Counted from the first letter of the stretch, positions 21,922-33,969 are shown. The stretch: DNA of 64,000 nt from Diphasiastrum complanatum (GCA_029204225.1 CM055113.1:2068081-2132080), one strand, 5' to 3'. Program-made: numbers and translations. The notes: generated from the letters alone by a model not told the origin.

Positions 21922-22457
21922 CTAAACAACAATGTGTATTGAATGATCATCATCCCTTATTTCGTCTACGAATAAGGGGTCTTCTAAATAATGCCTATGT
22001 GACACATTATTTCCTACTAAAGACATGTGATAGTGATAGCTAGATAGCACGATGCTTCAAGAGTCATTAATGCTTACACTTTGCAATGTCACAATTATTG
22101 AAGTTCTATGTGATTGACTTGGTACTTTACATAGAAGCTATATAAGGCATAATCATCACAATATTGAATTTGTGCATGTTGTTGTTGTTCCTTCATAGGA
22201 ATTTGCCATTGCTCGCAAATAATTGATATACCGGATTGAATGTGGCATCTTTTCAAACTTTAAAAGGGATCAATCCATGTCCAACTTTTTCCATGAGTTG
22301 GACACAGAGAACAACGTAGACTATTTCAAATCTCTATGGCACCCATACATGCATGACTTCTAGATGTTTGAATAAAATACCAATGTATTCAATGAGCACT
22401 ACCTTAGATTTATAAATTCATTCACTATTCTTGTCATATAATATAATGTGCTCTCAT

Positions 22458-22742
22458 TCATGCATTTGAATGTTCTTGTTTGCTATTCTCCACGACATAA
22501 ACACTACTCAAGATGATATTATCCACATAGATTGGTAAAATGGTAAAATCATTTCCAGCAAACCTATAATAAAGGGAATGATCGTACTCACTCATAACAA
22601 AGCTTTGAGAGAGTAATAATGTGTTAAGCTTAGCATACCAACTCCCTGGTGCTTGTTCAAGACCATACAAACTCTTTTGTAGAAGACATACATGATTTGG
22701 CTTTGTAGATGAAATGTAGCTCTCGAGTTGCTGCATGTACAC
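22458..22742 (-). pseudogene. Ty1-copia reverse transcriptase fragment, unit 1
   Basis: The piece reads CLLQKSLYGLEQAPGSWYAK, then SEYDHSLYYRF and LPIYVDNIILS. The catalytic Y-V-D-D is Y-V-D-N, so the second active-site Asp is lost. It is flanked on both sides by non-RT sequence and is an isolated scrap. Homologous scraps: 37009-37299 and 50540-50784. Confidence 0.88.
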
Positions 22743-22749
22743 TTCCTCC

Positions 22750-25081
22750 TCAAGTGTTGTCTTTTAGGATTCTAACTCCTACTATGGGTTCCCAACTTGT
22801 AGGGCTAGGGTATCCCTTACGCTATGGCTACCCAACTAGAGGAGAGAGGGTTTTCCTAATACACATTGAAATATAGTGGTGGTGGGGTTTGATCCACTCC
22901 CTTCTTATATTCTCTTGCATAACAGAACCTAAAAGGCTCAACCTTCTAGAGAGAGAAAATGACCTAAACTAGTTACTTAAGGCAGCCCCACAACTAAGAA
23001 ATGTCCTAGATTAGCTCTCTAAGGCTTTCCCCAACTATTGACCTAACCCTGATGACCACTAAGGCTCACCCAACTAGTGGCTTCCTAATTTATCCCTAAG
23101 TAATCCTAACTAACTCCCATGACGGAAGGAAAGATAAGTGCATAAGAGAAATAATCCCATAATCACAAGCACAATAACATAAAGCCAGTTGAGGAAAACT
23201 TAGTGGGGCTCGGGCACCTTCCACCAAGTATTCTATCCACAACTGAGAGCACAAGTTGTTGAGCAAGAATAGATTAGTCTGTTAAAGCTTGGGCTTATAC
23301 AAGTGTTACCTAAGGCCCCCAAATCCACTTCTATATATATAATGAGTGATAGGCCCATAAGCTAAGATGCTTATAGGATAATCCCAAGCTATTCTAAGAA
23401 GTGACTTCTCGTATCAAAATGAAGTTCATGCTTATCAAAATAAACTTAGAAATAACTTAAAACTTAGACTTACTAAGTCTAAAGTATTACAAATATTTCT
23501 TAATTATAGTTAAACTTAAATGGAAAAGGGTCAAAGTCTAAGGTTCCTAAGCATTATTGCTTATAGACTTGAGTTTACTTGTGGACTTACAAAACACATG
23601 CCACAGTAACCTTCTATTGTCGCCTATAAATACAAGGGATTCCTTGGGGCTAACATTATCCCCCTCTTTATAGCGTTGGTAGTCCCACGCCAATGAGGTC
23701 GCAATAAGGTGCAGCAGGTTTTTAAGTAGTTGCACGCTTTGCTGGATGTTGTAAGCTTCCAAAATTGTTGAACAACTCGGCGAAACTTGCAGAATCTTGG
23801 AGCTGGTCTGTCAAGATCATTTATATTTTCCATTAGATAGTTTGCACAAGCTAGATTATCTTAGGCAATAACAAGGGTGGCAATATTGACACTGGGAGAT
23901 GAATTGTAGGGAAGTGAAAGAATTATGATTGGGAAGTAAAATGATAGGGAAGTGAAAAAATCATGATTGGAAATTGAAATGGCAGGGAAGTGAAAGAATT
24001 ATCATTGAGAATGCAATGGTAGGGAAGGGAAAGGACTTGGTTGAAGTACTACACGTGCTGTTACTTCGATTTATGGGAATACGTAGTGCTTCCCATAGCA
24101 CTTCTCATGATCAAATCAAAGCACGTTTAGCGCATCCATTGGTGATGATGATGAACACTTGAAGCATGGGTGTGAGAATGGGAGAAGGTGAGGCTTCAAG
24201 CTTATTTATGTATGACAAGGTGGATGAGGTGTAATGTGGTAGGGATATTGAGGTGTATTATAATGCTTCCCAATTTTGTAATAGGATAATCATTGCTCAT
24301 AGTGCATGTCTCCAATGAAATAACCTGTGCTTGCATTTGAAATATTGTCTCACAATTGACAATATGGTTGTTTGGCCCTTGATTGCCTGATGTGGATATT
24401 CCTCTGCATATTGGAGTGTATTCCAAGCTTTTATTGCTTCAGTGGTGGTTGTATAATTGGAAAAGCCTGGATTTTGTATCGCCTATGTAAAATCAATTGT
24501 TTATTCTGGTGATATGGGTGGGATGAGAACCTTTCCATGTTGTTGGGAGGATGGCCCTTATCTTTGAGTCCTTCCGCCATCTAGTAAAATATTTGCATAA
24601 AGGTCCTTGACCATTTTGGATCCAGGTTGAATCTTGAAGTCATCTGCGTGAGCTAGAGAAATGTGTGCAAATGACAATGTTGTGAACATCATTTCCATTT
24701 GCAATTCAATTTTATGGGGAGTTCTTCTAACAATCTACCTCCGAGAAGGAACTCGTCCACCCTTCTATCTAATGAATATACTTGTAGAACTTGAAGATAG
24801 ATAGGGCAAGTTTTGTTGATCAGTGCATTGTGATATCTTGTGTAGTTCAATAGAGAATCCGTCATGGAAGAAGATCATTGATTGCTTTTGATCTTGGTTG
24901 ACTATGTTGGATTTATGTGCATGAGCTTAGTAAGGAGGAAGCCCATAATTACTTGATTGGCTTTGAGATTGTCTTCAAACTGATGTGACCCATGCTTATT
25001 GTTTGGTGGCGGAGTGGTGTTTGTTTAGCTGGAAAAGCGTTGATCTAGAATCATTTTAGACTCGCCATCTTCAAGGTCTCT
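22750..25081. other. Non-coding part of unit 1
   Basis: About 2.3 kb with no convincing gene. At 22780-23110 the motif CCCAACTAG, or close variants, recurs several times beside GGCT or GGGTT. The sequence is retained in units 2 and 3. Frames at 23547-23833, 23974-24162 and 24202-24426 have counterparts in the other units but match no known protein and carry frame changes between copies. Confidence 0.5.
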
Positions 25082-25459
25082 CATTAGAGGAGTTCTAAAT
25101 CCCAAAAAGACCCTTTGTAAAGATTCTTTTTATATTTTTTCTCAAATTTTTCTTACACATGGACCAATCAAAACAGTCAAATTTGAAATCTATGTAACGT
25201 AACTTTTTGAGTCCACATTTTGATTCCATACTAAAAATGCCATAACTTTTTAGTGATAAGTCCGAATTTAGCGGAGTTTGGTGCATTAGAAAGCGCTCAA
25301 CAAGGGCATTCCAATGACATGTTAGATGGCATACTTTCAAGCTACGATTAAAAAGTTATGGCAAGTCAAAAGTATTAGTGTTATGATATTTTAATAATAA
25401 AAAAGACATCTTGCATGAATTCTTAAAGGGCCTTTTTGGAACTCAAAACTCCTCTAATG
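25082..25459 (+). mobile_element. TIR element (MITE-like, 378 bp), unit 1
   Basis: Inverted ends of about 35 bp: CATTAGAGGAGTTCTAAATC at the left, and its imperfect reverse complement ending CTCAAAACTCCTCTAATG at the right. If TA is taken as the target site, the ends are GAGGAG..CTCCTC, as in Tc1/mariner-type MITEs. An inner inverted pair (CCATAACTTTTTAGT / ATTAAAAAGTTATGG) makes it nearly self-complementary. It has no coding capacity. Confidence 0.7.
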
Positions 25460-25541
25460 TGGTGCTCCTTTTTCTTTTATACTTGAAATCCAATATTTTT
25501 TCTCACTAGCTGGCTCCCAGTTAATTCAAATGCTATTCATC

Positions 25542-25865
25542 TTATTTTACAACCACAAGGCATGGGTCCAAGTACGTTCTCATGTCCTGAATGAGCCTGT
25601 TTTGTTCCCAGGTCTCAAACAACTGGACATATTTTGTCAATATGATTTTCCCTCTATAGTATAGCCTTGCCATTGGCATATGATCTTCTTCCATTCGCAA
25701 TGGTTGGTCCACGTTCAGCTCCCACAAGGGCATCTCTTGATTCCAATAGCCATCGAGCTCCAATAGATAAGTTGTGCACACAAGCTTTGACAATTGGATT
25801 GGCTGATTCCCCTGAGTGGACCTGCACATATTCTTTTCTATACTATGATGGGTCTATGTCTTTCA
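25542..25865 (-). pseudogene. Unidentified frame next to the integrase scrap
   Basis: A frame of about 95 codons (for example LWELNVDQPLRMEEDHMPMA, then LFETWEQNRLIQDM). It resembles no family I can name. The homologous stretch in unit 2 (about 40110-40430) keeps the sequence with changes. It may come from an extra ORF of an LTR element. Confidence 0.3.
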
Positions 25866-25985
25866 GTCCACCTCTATTTTCTAATCTTCATCGATGACTT
25901 CTCTCGAAGGATTGCTACCTACTTTATGAAGAACAAATTCGAAGTATTCAAGTTTTTCAACCATTCAAGTTCTTCAAGCTCCGTT
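25866..25985 (+). pseudogene. Ty1-copia integrase scrap (sense half of a chimera)
   Basis: LYFLIFIDDFSRRIATYFMK and a short continuation are the same integrase stretch found in full at 27540-27660. The scrap ends in a small internal duplication and is joined to an antisense RNase H segment at about 25980. Unit 2 counterpart: 40432-40525. Confidence 0.85.
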
Positions 25986-26690
25986 TTCGATTGAAATACA
26001 GAATCTTTTGTAAGATAGATTGCTTAAGTGTTATCCATTAACAAGACATAAGGTTTAGAACTAGATTTATCAAATCCTTCCAATATATATTTAATCCAGA
26101 TCAGCTCGTTTGCCATCTTGGCTGCTGCTACATATTTTGCTTCACAGGAAGATTGGGCTACTGATGTGTGCTTCTTGCTAATCCAGAGTATGGATGTGCC
26201 AAATGATAGAGTACAACCTCCTGAAATACTTTTGCTATCATCCTTCATGGATGTCCAACTTGCGTCACTGTAAGATTCGATGTGAAATTCAGCTTCCTTT
26301 GAATAACACAGTCCATAGTCTTTCGTTTCCTGGAGATATTGTAGTACTCTCTTTGTCATCTTCCAATGCAACGATCCTGGGTTCTGATTATATTGGCTCA
26401 GCCTGTATATTGCAGACGTTATATCAGGTTTGGTGTTGTGTGCTAGATATAACAATGATCCAATCAGCCTACATTAGGGTGTTTTGGCCATTCGTTCATC
26501 TTCCTTGAGAGTCTGCGGACAATCTGCCTTGCTCAGTATTGTTACAAGTATCATGGGAATATGCACAACTTTGCATTCGAGCATGTTGAAGTCTTCAATG
26601 ATCTTTTGAGTGTACTTTTGTTGGTGAAGATACAACTTACCACCTTCAAAGTCTCTCAAAATCTACAAGCCTAGATAGATTTTAGCTGTC
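25986..26690 (-). pseudogene. Ty1-copia RT tail and RNase H, unit 1
   Basis: On the minus strand: the RT C-terminus (EGGKLYLHQQKYTQKIIEDF), then the connection region (ITSAIYRLSQYNQNPGSLHW), then RNase H with acidic residues in YSDASW, SSCEAKYVAAA and LLMDNT. Frame changes near 26470-26520 break it. Homologous segments: 40526-41215 and 63345-64000. The last one shows the proper end of the element with PPT and LTR. Confidence 0.88.
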
Positions 26691-26699
26691 AGGATCGAA

Positions 26700-29600
26700 T
26701 TCAAGCTCTTCATCATTCCAACCAATGCAGAAATATTTCTAGAGATATTGTAAGAGGACCGGCCACGAAATCAAGGACTGTCGAACTTTGAAATACAACA
26801 ACAAAAAGAATAAACAGTTCCAACAACAAGCACACAGTGCTACAACCAGTCATCAAGTTAGCAACAAGAGGAAGATGAAGGAACTTTCATGACCAAAGTC
26901 AGAGAACAATAGAATATCGATTTCTAGTATTTAGATTCCAGAGGAGTAACTCAGCACATGACTCACCATCATGACTGGTTCAAAGACTATAGTCATCCAC
27001 CCATTCTCAAGTTGTGCAACTTGGAGACAACTCATCACATTCAATCGAAGGCAAAGGAATAGTCAGAGTTGAATTCAAAAGAGGTGAAGTCAAATTGTTG
27101 TCCAACGTTCTCCACGTTCCAAATCTAACCAAGAATATGCTCTTTGTTAGTAGAATTACCAACTCAGGTCGGAGGGTCAAATTCAATACAGAAGGCTGCA
27201 CAATTCTTGACAAATCCCGGAAGGTTCTAGCCTACGAGAGAAGAAGCAGCTATCTTTACAAAATCAGCCATTGCTACTCTTCTAACAGTCGAGCTCTTCA
27301 CACAGCCACTTTTGAATCAACTAATATGTTGTGGCATTTCATACTTGGCCATCTTAACTTCAACAGTGTTAAAAAAATGTCAACTCAGAGTCTAGTACAA
27401 GATCTACCATCTGTCAACAAGCTGTATTATCAGCAAGCATGCTAGAAGTCCCTTCATTTCAGACTCAATTCATACATCCAAGGGCTTGCTCGACCTTGTA
27501 CACAACAATGACATTTGTGGCTTGTCGATGCAAACTGCTTCCACAGGGGGAGCTCTCTATTTTCTAATCTTCATCTCTGACTTCTCTCGAAGGATTGCTA
27601 CCTACTTTATGAAGAACAAATTCGAAGCATTCAAGTTCTTCAAGCAGTTCAAGGCGTCTACAAAAAATCAGACCCAGAGGAAGATCAAGGCTCTACGCAC
27701 AGATGGAGGGAGAGAGTACACCTCCGCAGAATTCAAGGAGTTCTGCAAGGCCAGTGGAATACATCGACAATATACAACCAACTACTCACCTCAGTCCAAT
27801 GGTGTAGCTGAACGGAAGAATCGGACACTCATCGAAAGTGCCAAGAGCATGCTGGCCCATGCCTCTCTTCCAAAGAAATTCTGGACATAAGCTTTTACTA
27901 TAGATGCCTATTTACATAATCGATCCATTACCAAAGCCTTGAATGACAGTACACCTTATGAGGTCTGGACAAGATCAAAACCATCACTCAAATATATTCG
28001 AGTGTTTGGATGTATCATCGCTTTCGTTCAGATCCTTGAAGATTTAAGAAGAAAGCTAGATGACAAAAGCAGAAAAACAATTTTCATCGATTATTCTCCA
28101 GACTACAAGGCATACAAGCTCTACAATTTGGATACCGAGAAGGCATTTACCAGTAGAGTTGCCATTTTTGTGGAAGACCAGTTCACTGACCATAAGGGAA
28201 AAGCTGCTAACAAATTCGACCCAAGGATCGAGCAACCAAATAATTTCGATCCAGAGATTCCAGAAGGTCAAACAGGTCCAGACAGTCTCCATCCAGATAT
28301 ATGGATGATCCAGCCTATTACTTTGTGTAGGAACCAACCACCATTTATGAGGCTATGTCTACTCCTGATGCTAACCAGTGGAAAGCAGTGATGGACACCG
28401 AATTCGAATATCTAGTAGAGAATCAAACATGGACAGTCACAGAGTTGTCAAAGGACCAAATCCCAATTCTATGCAAATGGATATTCAAGATGAAGTACGA
28501 CACTGAAGGAAGGCTAAATCATTACAAGGCTAGGCTAGTCGGCAAAGACTTTTCCTAGATTCCAGATTTGGATTATTCAGAAACCTTCAACCTAGTTGTC
28601 AAACATGCTTCGATCCGCCTACTCCTCTCCTTTGTAGCCGTAGCAGATCTTGAAGTCCACCAGAGGGATGTCTAGACTGCTTTCCTCAATGGAACCATCA
28701 AAGAGGAAATCTATATGATGAAGTCAGAGGGATACGAACTCAACACATTTTTGTGATAGAGAATGGTTTTATTCCAAACTCGACAGACTCGAATGTCTAC
28801 TTCAAGTCTATATCAGATTACTTCATCATCATCACTCTCTATGTAGATGATACACGCTTATTCAGTAATAATCAGAATCTGATGAAGGATACAAAATGCA
28901 TGCTGGCCCAAAAATTCAAGGTGACCCACTATTGTCTCGGAATCTTAATTCAAATACAAGGAGATCGACCTAGTAGACTGATTTATATCAATCAGCAACG
29001 ATATCTCAACAATGTGCTGGAAAAGTATGGAATGGCCAACTGCAAACCAAGTCACTTTCCACTCGACCCTGGACTAAAGTTATCAAAGGAACAGTCTCCT
29101 CAAACTGAGACAAAAAAAAGAGAAATTGAAGTGCTACCCATTTCAATCCATCATCGGCTCACTGATGTACGCAATGATCTCTACGCGGCCAAACCTTGCA
29201 TATTCAATCAGTACACTCAGCCAGTTCCTATCAAATCCAGGCTTAACTCATTGGAAAGCACTAAAAAAGGTCATGAAGTACATCCAAACAACGAAAACTC
29301 TCAACATCTTCTACGGAGGCAGCCAAACTACCAACATCCTTGAAGCCTACACAGATGCAGATTGGGCAGGAGAGGTCGATACCAGAAAATCGACTTCGAG
29401 ATTTGTATTTTATACAACCAAGGCCCAATCTCATGGAACAGCCGGAAGCAGCCTCAGTTGCATTGTTATCAACGGAATCCGAATACATAGATGCCACAAA
29501 TGCAACTAAGGAGGCGATCTGGCTAAGGCAACTGCTTGCAGACATCAACCTTGCACAAACACTTCCTACAATAATCTATTGTGACACTCAAAGCACAATA

Positions 29601-29830
29601 GCGTTGTCTCTCAATCCAAGATTTCACTTTCCAAGTAGACATATCGAAATCAGGTATGATTACCTTGGATAGAAAGTGCATAGCAAGGAAATAGCATTGG
29701 TTTTCTACAGAACAAACTATATGGCTACAGATTACTTCACAAAAGCTCTATCAAAAGAGCAACATCTCAGATTTAACGATATGATAAATCTGGAGATCAA
29801 AGTTCTTCAAGATCCACATTAAGAGGGAGT
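26700..29830 (+). pseudogene. Ty1-copia gag tail through RNase H, 5'-truncated
   Basis: Order: zinc knuckle RYCKRTGHEIKDC (26740-26785; a TAG sits where its first Cys would be), protease remnant LDSRGVTQHMTHH (D-S-R, dead), pre-integrase (27014-27445), integrase 27486-27890 with ICGL, RTDGGREY and NGVAERKNRTL, RT from 28355 (WTVTELSKDQIPILCKWIFK), YVDD near 28845, RNase H 29126-29680, and a C-terminus ending at 29821. Stops occur at 27888, 28556 and 28672. About 60 RT codons are missing between 28740 and 28755. A PPT-like AAGAGGGAG at 29822-29830 leads into the 3' LTR. The 5' LTR and PBS are absent. Confidence 0.92.
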
Positions 29831-30486
29831 GTTAGATTTCTTATGCTCAGCCTTGAAATAATGAGCATCCTGAAAACAGCCGAAGGTCTATTACATGTTT
29901 CAAACCTTCGCATTTTTACCTTTGGGATTTTTTAGTGACTTAACCAATTTAGGCACCTTCGCCTTTTTCGTATTTTTTGCACCTTGACGAAAAAGATGAC
30001 ACCATGACCAAAGTCTAGTTTAGACCTGTCCTAAATAATTGAAAGGTACCTTTGGGTTTTTTGAGTTTTTTGGGTTTTCACAACAATGGCAGACCGACGT
30101 GGCCAACTTATTATCAACCTAAAAACAGCCAGACAGCTAAAATATCCAAAGGGCGGTTACCAACTTTGTACATATACAAAGACTAGCGTAAATAGCATTC
30201 AATGTTTGTAAGACATTTTTGAAGACACTTGTAAATATATACTAGTTGAATCAAGCTACTTAAGTGTCAATAAAAGTGTTAAGTTTAATCATTTTCAAAG
30301 TTCTTTTGTAGCCAGCGTTATCATGCTCAGGAAGCTGAAGTTATTACTTCAAGCCATTGTACTCACTGTTGATATTAATCAGAGTGCAATTTTTGTCTCA
30401 CTACTATATTGTTCATTTGCACAATTTTGTATGAATCATTCTTCTTAAATATTTGTGCTGTTAGCTGTTGTGTTTCTGATCCTACA
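29831..30486 (+). mobile_element. Copia 3' LTR (about 656 bp)
   Basis: Starts TGTTAGATTTC right after the PPT and probably ends GATCCTACA; the right edge is set by TG..CA ends and matching terminal bases. It contains a TATA-like TGTAAATATATACTAG near 30231 and AATAAAAG near 30270. Unit 2 lacks this part, because its copia stops at the equivalent of 29035. Confidence 0.7.
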
Positions 30487-30849
30487 CGCCCACGCTCAAA
30501 GCTTTGAGCTTCCGCTATTTGTCATCCCCACGGTTCACGACATGTGAGTTATAAAATTATTACTCGCCATCAGAGACATTACTTGCCCTACAGTCTATTA
30601 CTCGCCAAACCCATTTTTGACACCTTTTCTTTGCCATTTTTACTCGCCATCATAGTTGAGTAATCAGCAAGCTCAAAGGCATCTTCCTGGTGATCGGCAA
30701 GTTATAAAATAATTACTTGCGCTTAGAGCTATTACTTGCCATTTGGAATTTTCCCACCATTTTTTATAATTTTTGTCTTTTTTATTATTTGCTAGTCATA
30801 ACTTGCCATCAGAGTTTTTTCATTTTTGTTTACTATCTCTACTCGCCAT
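30487..30849 (+). repeat. Imperfect short repeats with the core TACTCGCCATCAGAG
   Basis: TACTCGCCATCAGAG and variants (TTACTTGCC, TACTCGCCAAAC, ACTTGCCATCAGAG) recur about ten times at irregular spacing. No coding signal. Confidence 0.75.
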
Positions 30850-32450
30850 CAGAGCTGAGGCCTACACACATACTGATCTATCTTCTGAGAGCTCGACGAG
30901 TTGCCTATTGATGACTCGTGGAGACACTTGGCTAGAAATTCATTGAATTTTTCTTCCACGGACTTGGGGCGTCGGAAGGCCCGGCTGGCAGATATGGTGC
31001 GCGAGCCTCTTGATGAGGAGGCTTGTCCTTCCTCGTGGCTATGGCTGGGACCTGTGTCTTGACATTGGTCCCGCGTCTCAGCACTTGTATCAGAAAGTCC
31101 TTGTTCTTGTCCGTCTGACCCCTGATCTAGAATTATCACCCCTGCTGCTTGGTGGTCTTGGTCCTGGCTCGTACTTGTCTATGCAACATCAAAACCAGGT
31201 GGCGTTGGAATCACCACTGGAGTTGGTTGGGTCTTCTTCTCCATGAATTGTTGAAAAGCCTTGAGGGCTTGTTTGGCCTGAGCGAGCTCGTGAGTTGGGT
31301 TTGTCCGATATTTGTCGAACTCTGCCTGGTAGTTGTTCAAAGTTTGGCTATACACCTGCACCTGACGCCTCAAGAGATTCATCTCTTCTTGAGAGAGCGG
31401 CCTTGAGTCTGGTGCAGGTTGAGCTAACCAGGCGAGTTTTATGCTTTGTAGGGCTTGCACCTCCGCCCCCAGGCACGTATTCTCTGTGTCGTAGATTTGT
31501 AATTGCGTCTGGAGGGGAGCAAGTCGTTGGGACGCTACAGATTGAAGCTCTCGCACCTTTGTTGAGGCATCTGTCAGCGCTTTGGAGAGGCTCTAGATAT
31601 ACTGGTATAGGCCATCCTCCTTTTGCTACAGCTTGGCGATCTTCCGGTGCCCATCTTATCCATGTTGTTGAGCTATAAAGAGCTCTTGCTGTAGCTTAGT
31701 AATTTCTACTCACAATTGGGTGTTCTTTTATCGTCAAGTGGAGTATTCGATTGTCCAATGAGACCCTGGCTGCTACCGCGTCTTGGATGTATATTCCCAA
31801 GGCTTGGTACGTTGTCATTAAATCCGTTGGAGCAGCTGATACATTGGCACCGACAGGGGCCTAGACAATCGGTATAGTGTCGTCGTCATTGTCTTCGATT
31901 AGATTCTATGGGGACGTTCTGTCATCTAGGACGATGGGATCTGCCCGATTTGGTGATGGAATGAAAATTGTTTGCACAAATGCGTCATCAGACAACGGTT
32001 GGTTGCCCTCGGCAGCCTTTGATGGAGAAATGGGGGGTGTGGGAGAAACATAAGTAAAAACAGGGGTGGGGACAGTTTGTCCAAACGAGAGAATGGGTGA
32101 AACAGAGGGGAATTGGAGGGTGGTGTGGAGTACGGAAGCCAAAGATGGGGCGGAAGTGGTCTGGCATGGTGGTGAAAAGTTGATGACTTGCATCCATGCC
32201 AAGGTGTCTGGAGACAGTTGTGACTTAGAGGGGTTGAACTAGAGAGGAACAACGGTGGAAAAAGGAGTAATGGAGGAAGCGATAGTGATGGAAGGGGTGG
32301 TGGAAGATGGAACAGAGAGAGAAGTAGTATCGACGGAGGAGATGGGTATGGAAACAGAAGCAGTAGTTGTGGGTGGAATAGAATGAAGAGAAGCGGCAAC
32401 AGAAATGGGAGAAGGGGGCTATACAGAAGATGAAGTAACAGTGGTAGATG
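30850..32450 (-). pseudogene. Unidentified Ser/Thr/Pro-rich plus coiled-coil ORF, interrupted
   Basis: Read on the minus strand from about 32450 to the stop near 30850. First a Ser/Thr/Pro-rich stretch (SIPPTTTASVSIPISS; FPSVSPILSFGQTVPTPVF). Then a linker with a conserved-looking DPIVLDDRTSP. Then a Gln/Leu/Glu-rich stretch with coiled-coil heptads (31556-31179: LAPLQTQLQIYDTEN, LLRRQVQVYSQTLNNYQAEF). Last a Ser-rich tail (FRRPKSVEEKFNEFL). A few stops or frame changes separate the parts. No retroviral motif is present. It may be an extra ORF of a gypsy-type element or a host gene fragment. Confidence 0.45.
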
Positions 32451-32451
32451 C

Positions 32452-33954
32452 GGTAGGAATTCGAGAGTATAGTACCAACCAGATGGGTTGTTTTATGTGA
32501 TGATAAAACCATATGCATACTCTTTTTAAATCACAATTTTATTAATGGATTATTATGATCCATTTGGAATAAATTTGGGGGTACTCCAGTATTTGATGGA
32601 ATAGATATGCACATATCTGGTATAGGAAATCCAGATGGAGTTTTTAAGATCTCTGGAATATCGGATAATGCAGTTAAAGATCTTCTTTGAAGGAATTGAA
32701 TTCCTTGTACCATATTGGATATCTATTGGTATATGCTTCAACTATTTTGAATTTTTTCCTTTTGGTTTTTGATGAATACGCTTAGGTCATTTCTATTGTA
32801 TATGAACGAGGGGTCTCGTCCATACCAGGGTCAATGCCTAGTGATATTGATAGATGATATTGTCATCTACTGTGGAAACTTAAAGAAATGGAGAATTCAA
32901 TAGTTGGAGGTATTTTTCTGGAAATGGTTGAAGATTGGATCCTATATTGGATATAGGATGATTTAATAATCTTTTTGATTTTCTGTTGAGCATATCTAAA
33001 AGCAAAGAACTTTCTTGGAGAAAAAACTGTTGGTATGGGACATCATTGATTTCAAAGAGAAAATTCTTGTGTGAGAATGTGTCGTAGACCAGTGGTTAGT
33101 ATTTACATTATTGGTAATGCTAACAGTTGAAACCATTGGTTAATCTTGTTTAGGGTATTTGGAGAGGTTATGAGATATAGATTTGGATCCCTCAATGGTA
33201 TCCCATAAATTTCAAATTGGACACCCTTAAAAGCTATTTTTCTTTTAATTTAAACCTCTACTTTTTAGAAATTTCTTAAATGCAAGACAATTGGACTCAG
33301 GTTCATATAATTCCTTCTAGGGTAGAACTAGTATCTGAAGGACTGTTAAAGTTATATGAATTCATAACTCCATTTCAGTTTGTGAACTTGGCTCAGAATC
33401 GATTGATGTTTTCAATTGATTAAGTGGAATTTTGACTTCCTGAACCCAAGTAATTATCTCTATTTGATAGTTGATTCTTGAGAATAATGTTTCTATCACT
33501 CGGGATAAGATATTTTATGATTTTAAGAAAAAGTCCGGTTTGTAATAGTATTGGTGGATACTCATTACTGACTTTTTCGAATATTTGATATCTTACACAT
33601 TGTTTCCTGAGAACTTTTTAATCGAAATTACGGAATTTCTTTTTAAAAAAAAAAGAGAAGAAAATAATAGGAATAAAACTTTCATGGGATCCACCAGTTG
33701 CATAGATTTCTTTTTTGGAATCCAGTTTGTGTGCAATGTTGGAACTATCCAGTGGAATAGAGGAAATCTCTAGTGATTGTTTCGAATAATTGGGAACTAG
33801 AGGAGTTTTGGGAATAATGAGTTGTGAGATATTCATGAATATGCGAAGTGTTCGTAAAAATTAAATTAAGGTTCACTGATTGGCTACCAAGTACAATTTA
33901 GTTATGGATTGGATCAGCGGAATAAAGCTTTAATCTTAACCTTGACTAAATTGT
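32452..33954 (+). repeat. Segment X, unit 2 copy
   Basis: AT-rich 1.5 kb opening TAGGAATTCGAGAGTATAGT. Its shorter copy at 43554-44545 lacks about 0.5 kb in the middle (positions about 33235-33750 here). Minus-strand frames (32531-32713, 33618-33836) are short, and the first is retained in both copies (SIPSNTGVPPNLFQ; SDTG in the other). I cannot assign a family. It is not found in front of unit 1. Confidence 0.7.
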
Positions 33955-33969
33955 GATATTGTTAAAATT

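Larger units (their letters stand above)
17476..29035 (+). repeat. Tandem block, unit 1 (about 11.6 kb)
   Basis: First of three diverged tandem copies of one composite block. It aligns, with small gaps, to 33955-43552 (unit 2) and 44545-53242 (unit 3). Contents in order: CACTA-like end, foldback, 120-codon frame, copia gag with PBS and LTR (minus), GA microsatellite, copia RT fragment (minus), TIR element, integrase/RNase H chimera, and plus-strand copia. Unit 1 lacks the left 1-1.5 kb segment that opens units 2 and 3. Small changes shared by units 2 and 3 (for example GTGAACATACGAAGG against GTGATCATACCAAGG here) suggest unit 1 split off first. Confidence 0.92.

Noticed and set aside
21753-22043. 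Frame with a long Arg-Glu repeat
   Set aside because: It is the translation of the GA microsatellite only.
30487-30849. CRISPR-like array
   Set aside because: The repeats are imperfect and spacing irregular, there are no uniform spacers, and the DNA is eukaryotic.
31926-32399. Leu/Pro/Phe-rich frame as a membrane protein
   Set aside because: It is a shadow of the Ser/Thr/Pro-rich minus-strand frame in another phase.
32452-33954. Segment X as a possible endogenous pararetrovirus remnant
   Set aside because: Short minus-strand frames had a vaguely viral look, but no movement, coat, RT or RNase H motif could be read. I kept it as an unassigned repeat.
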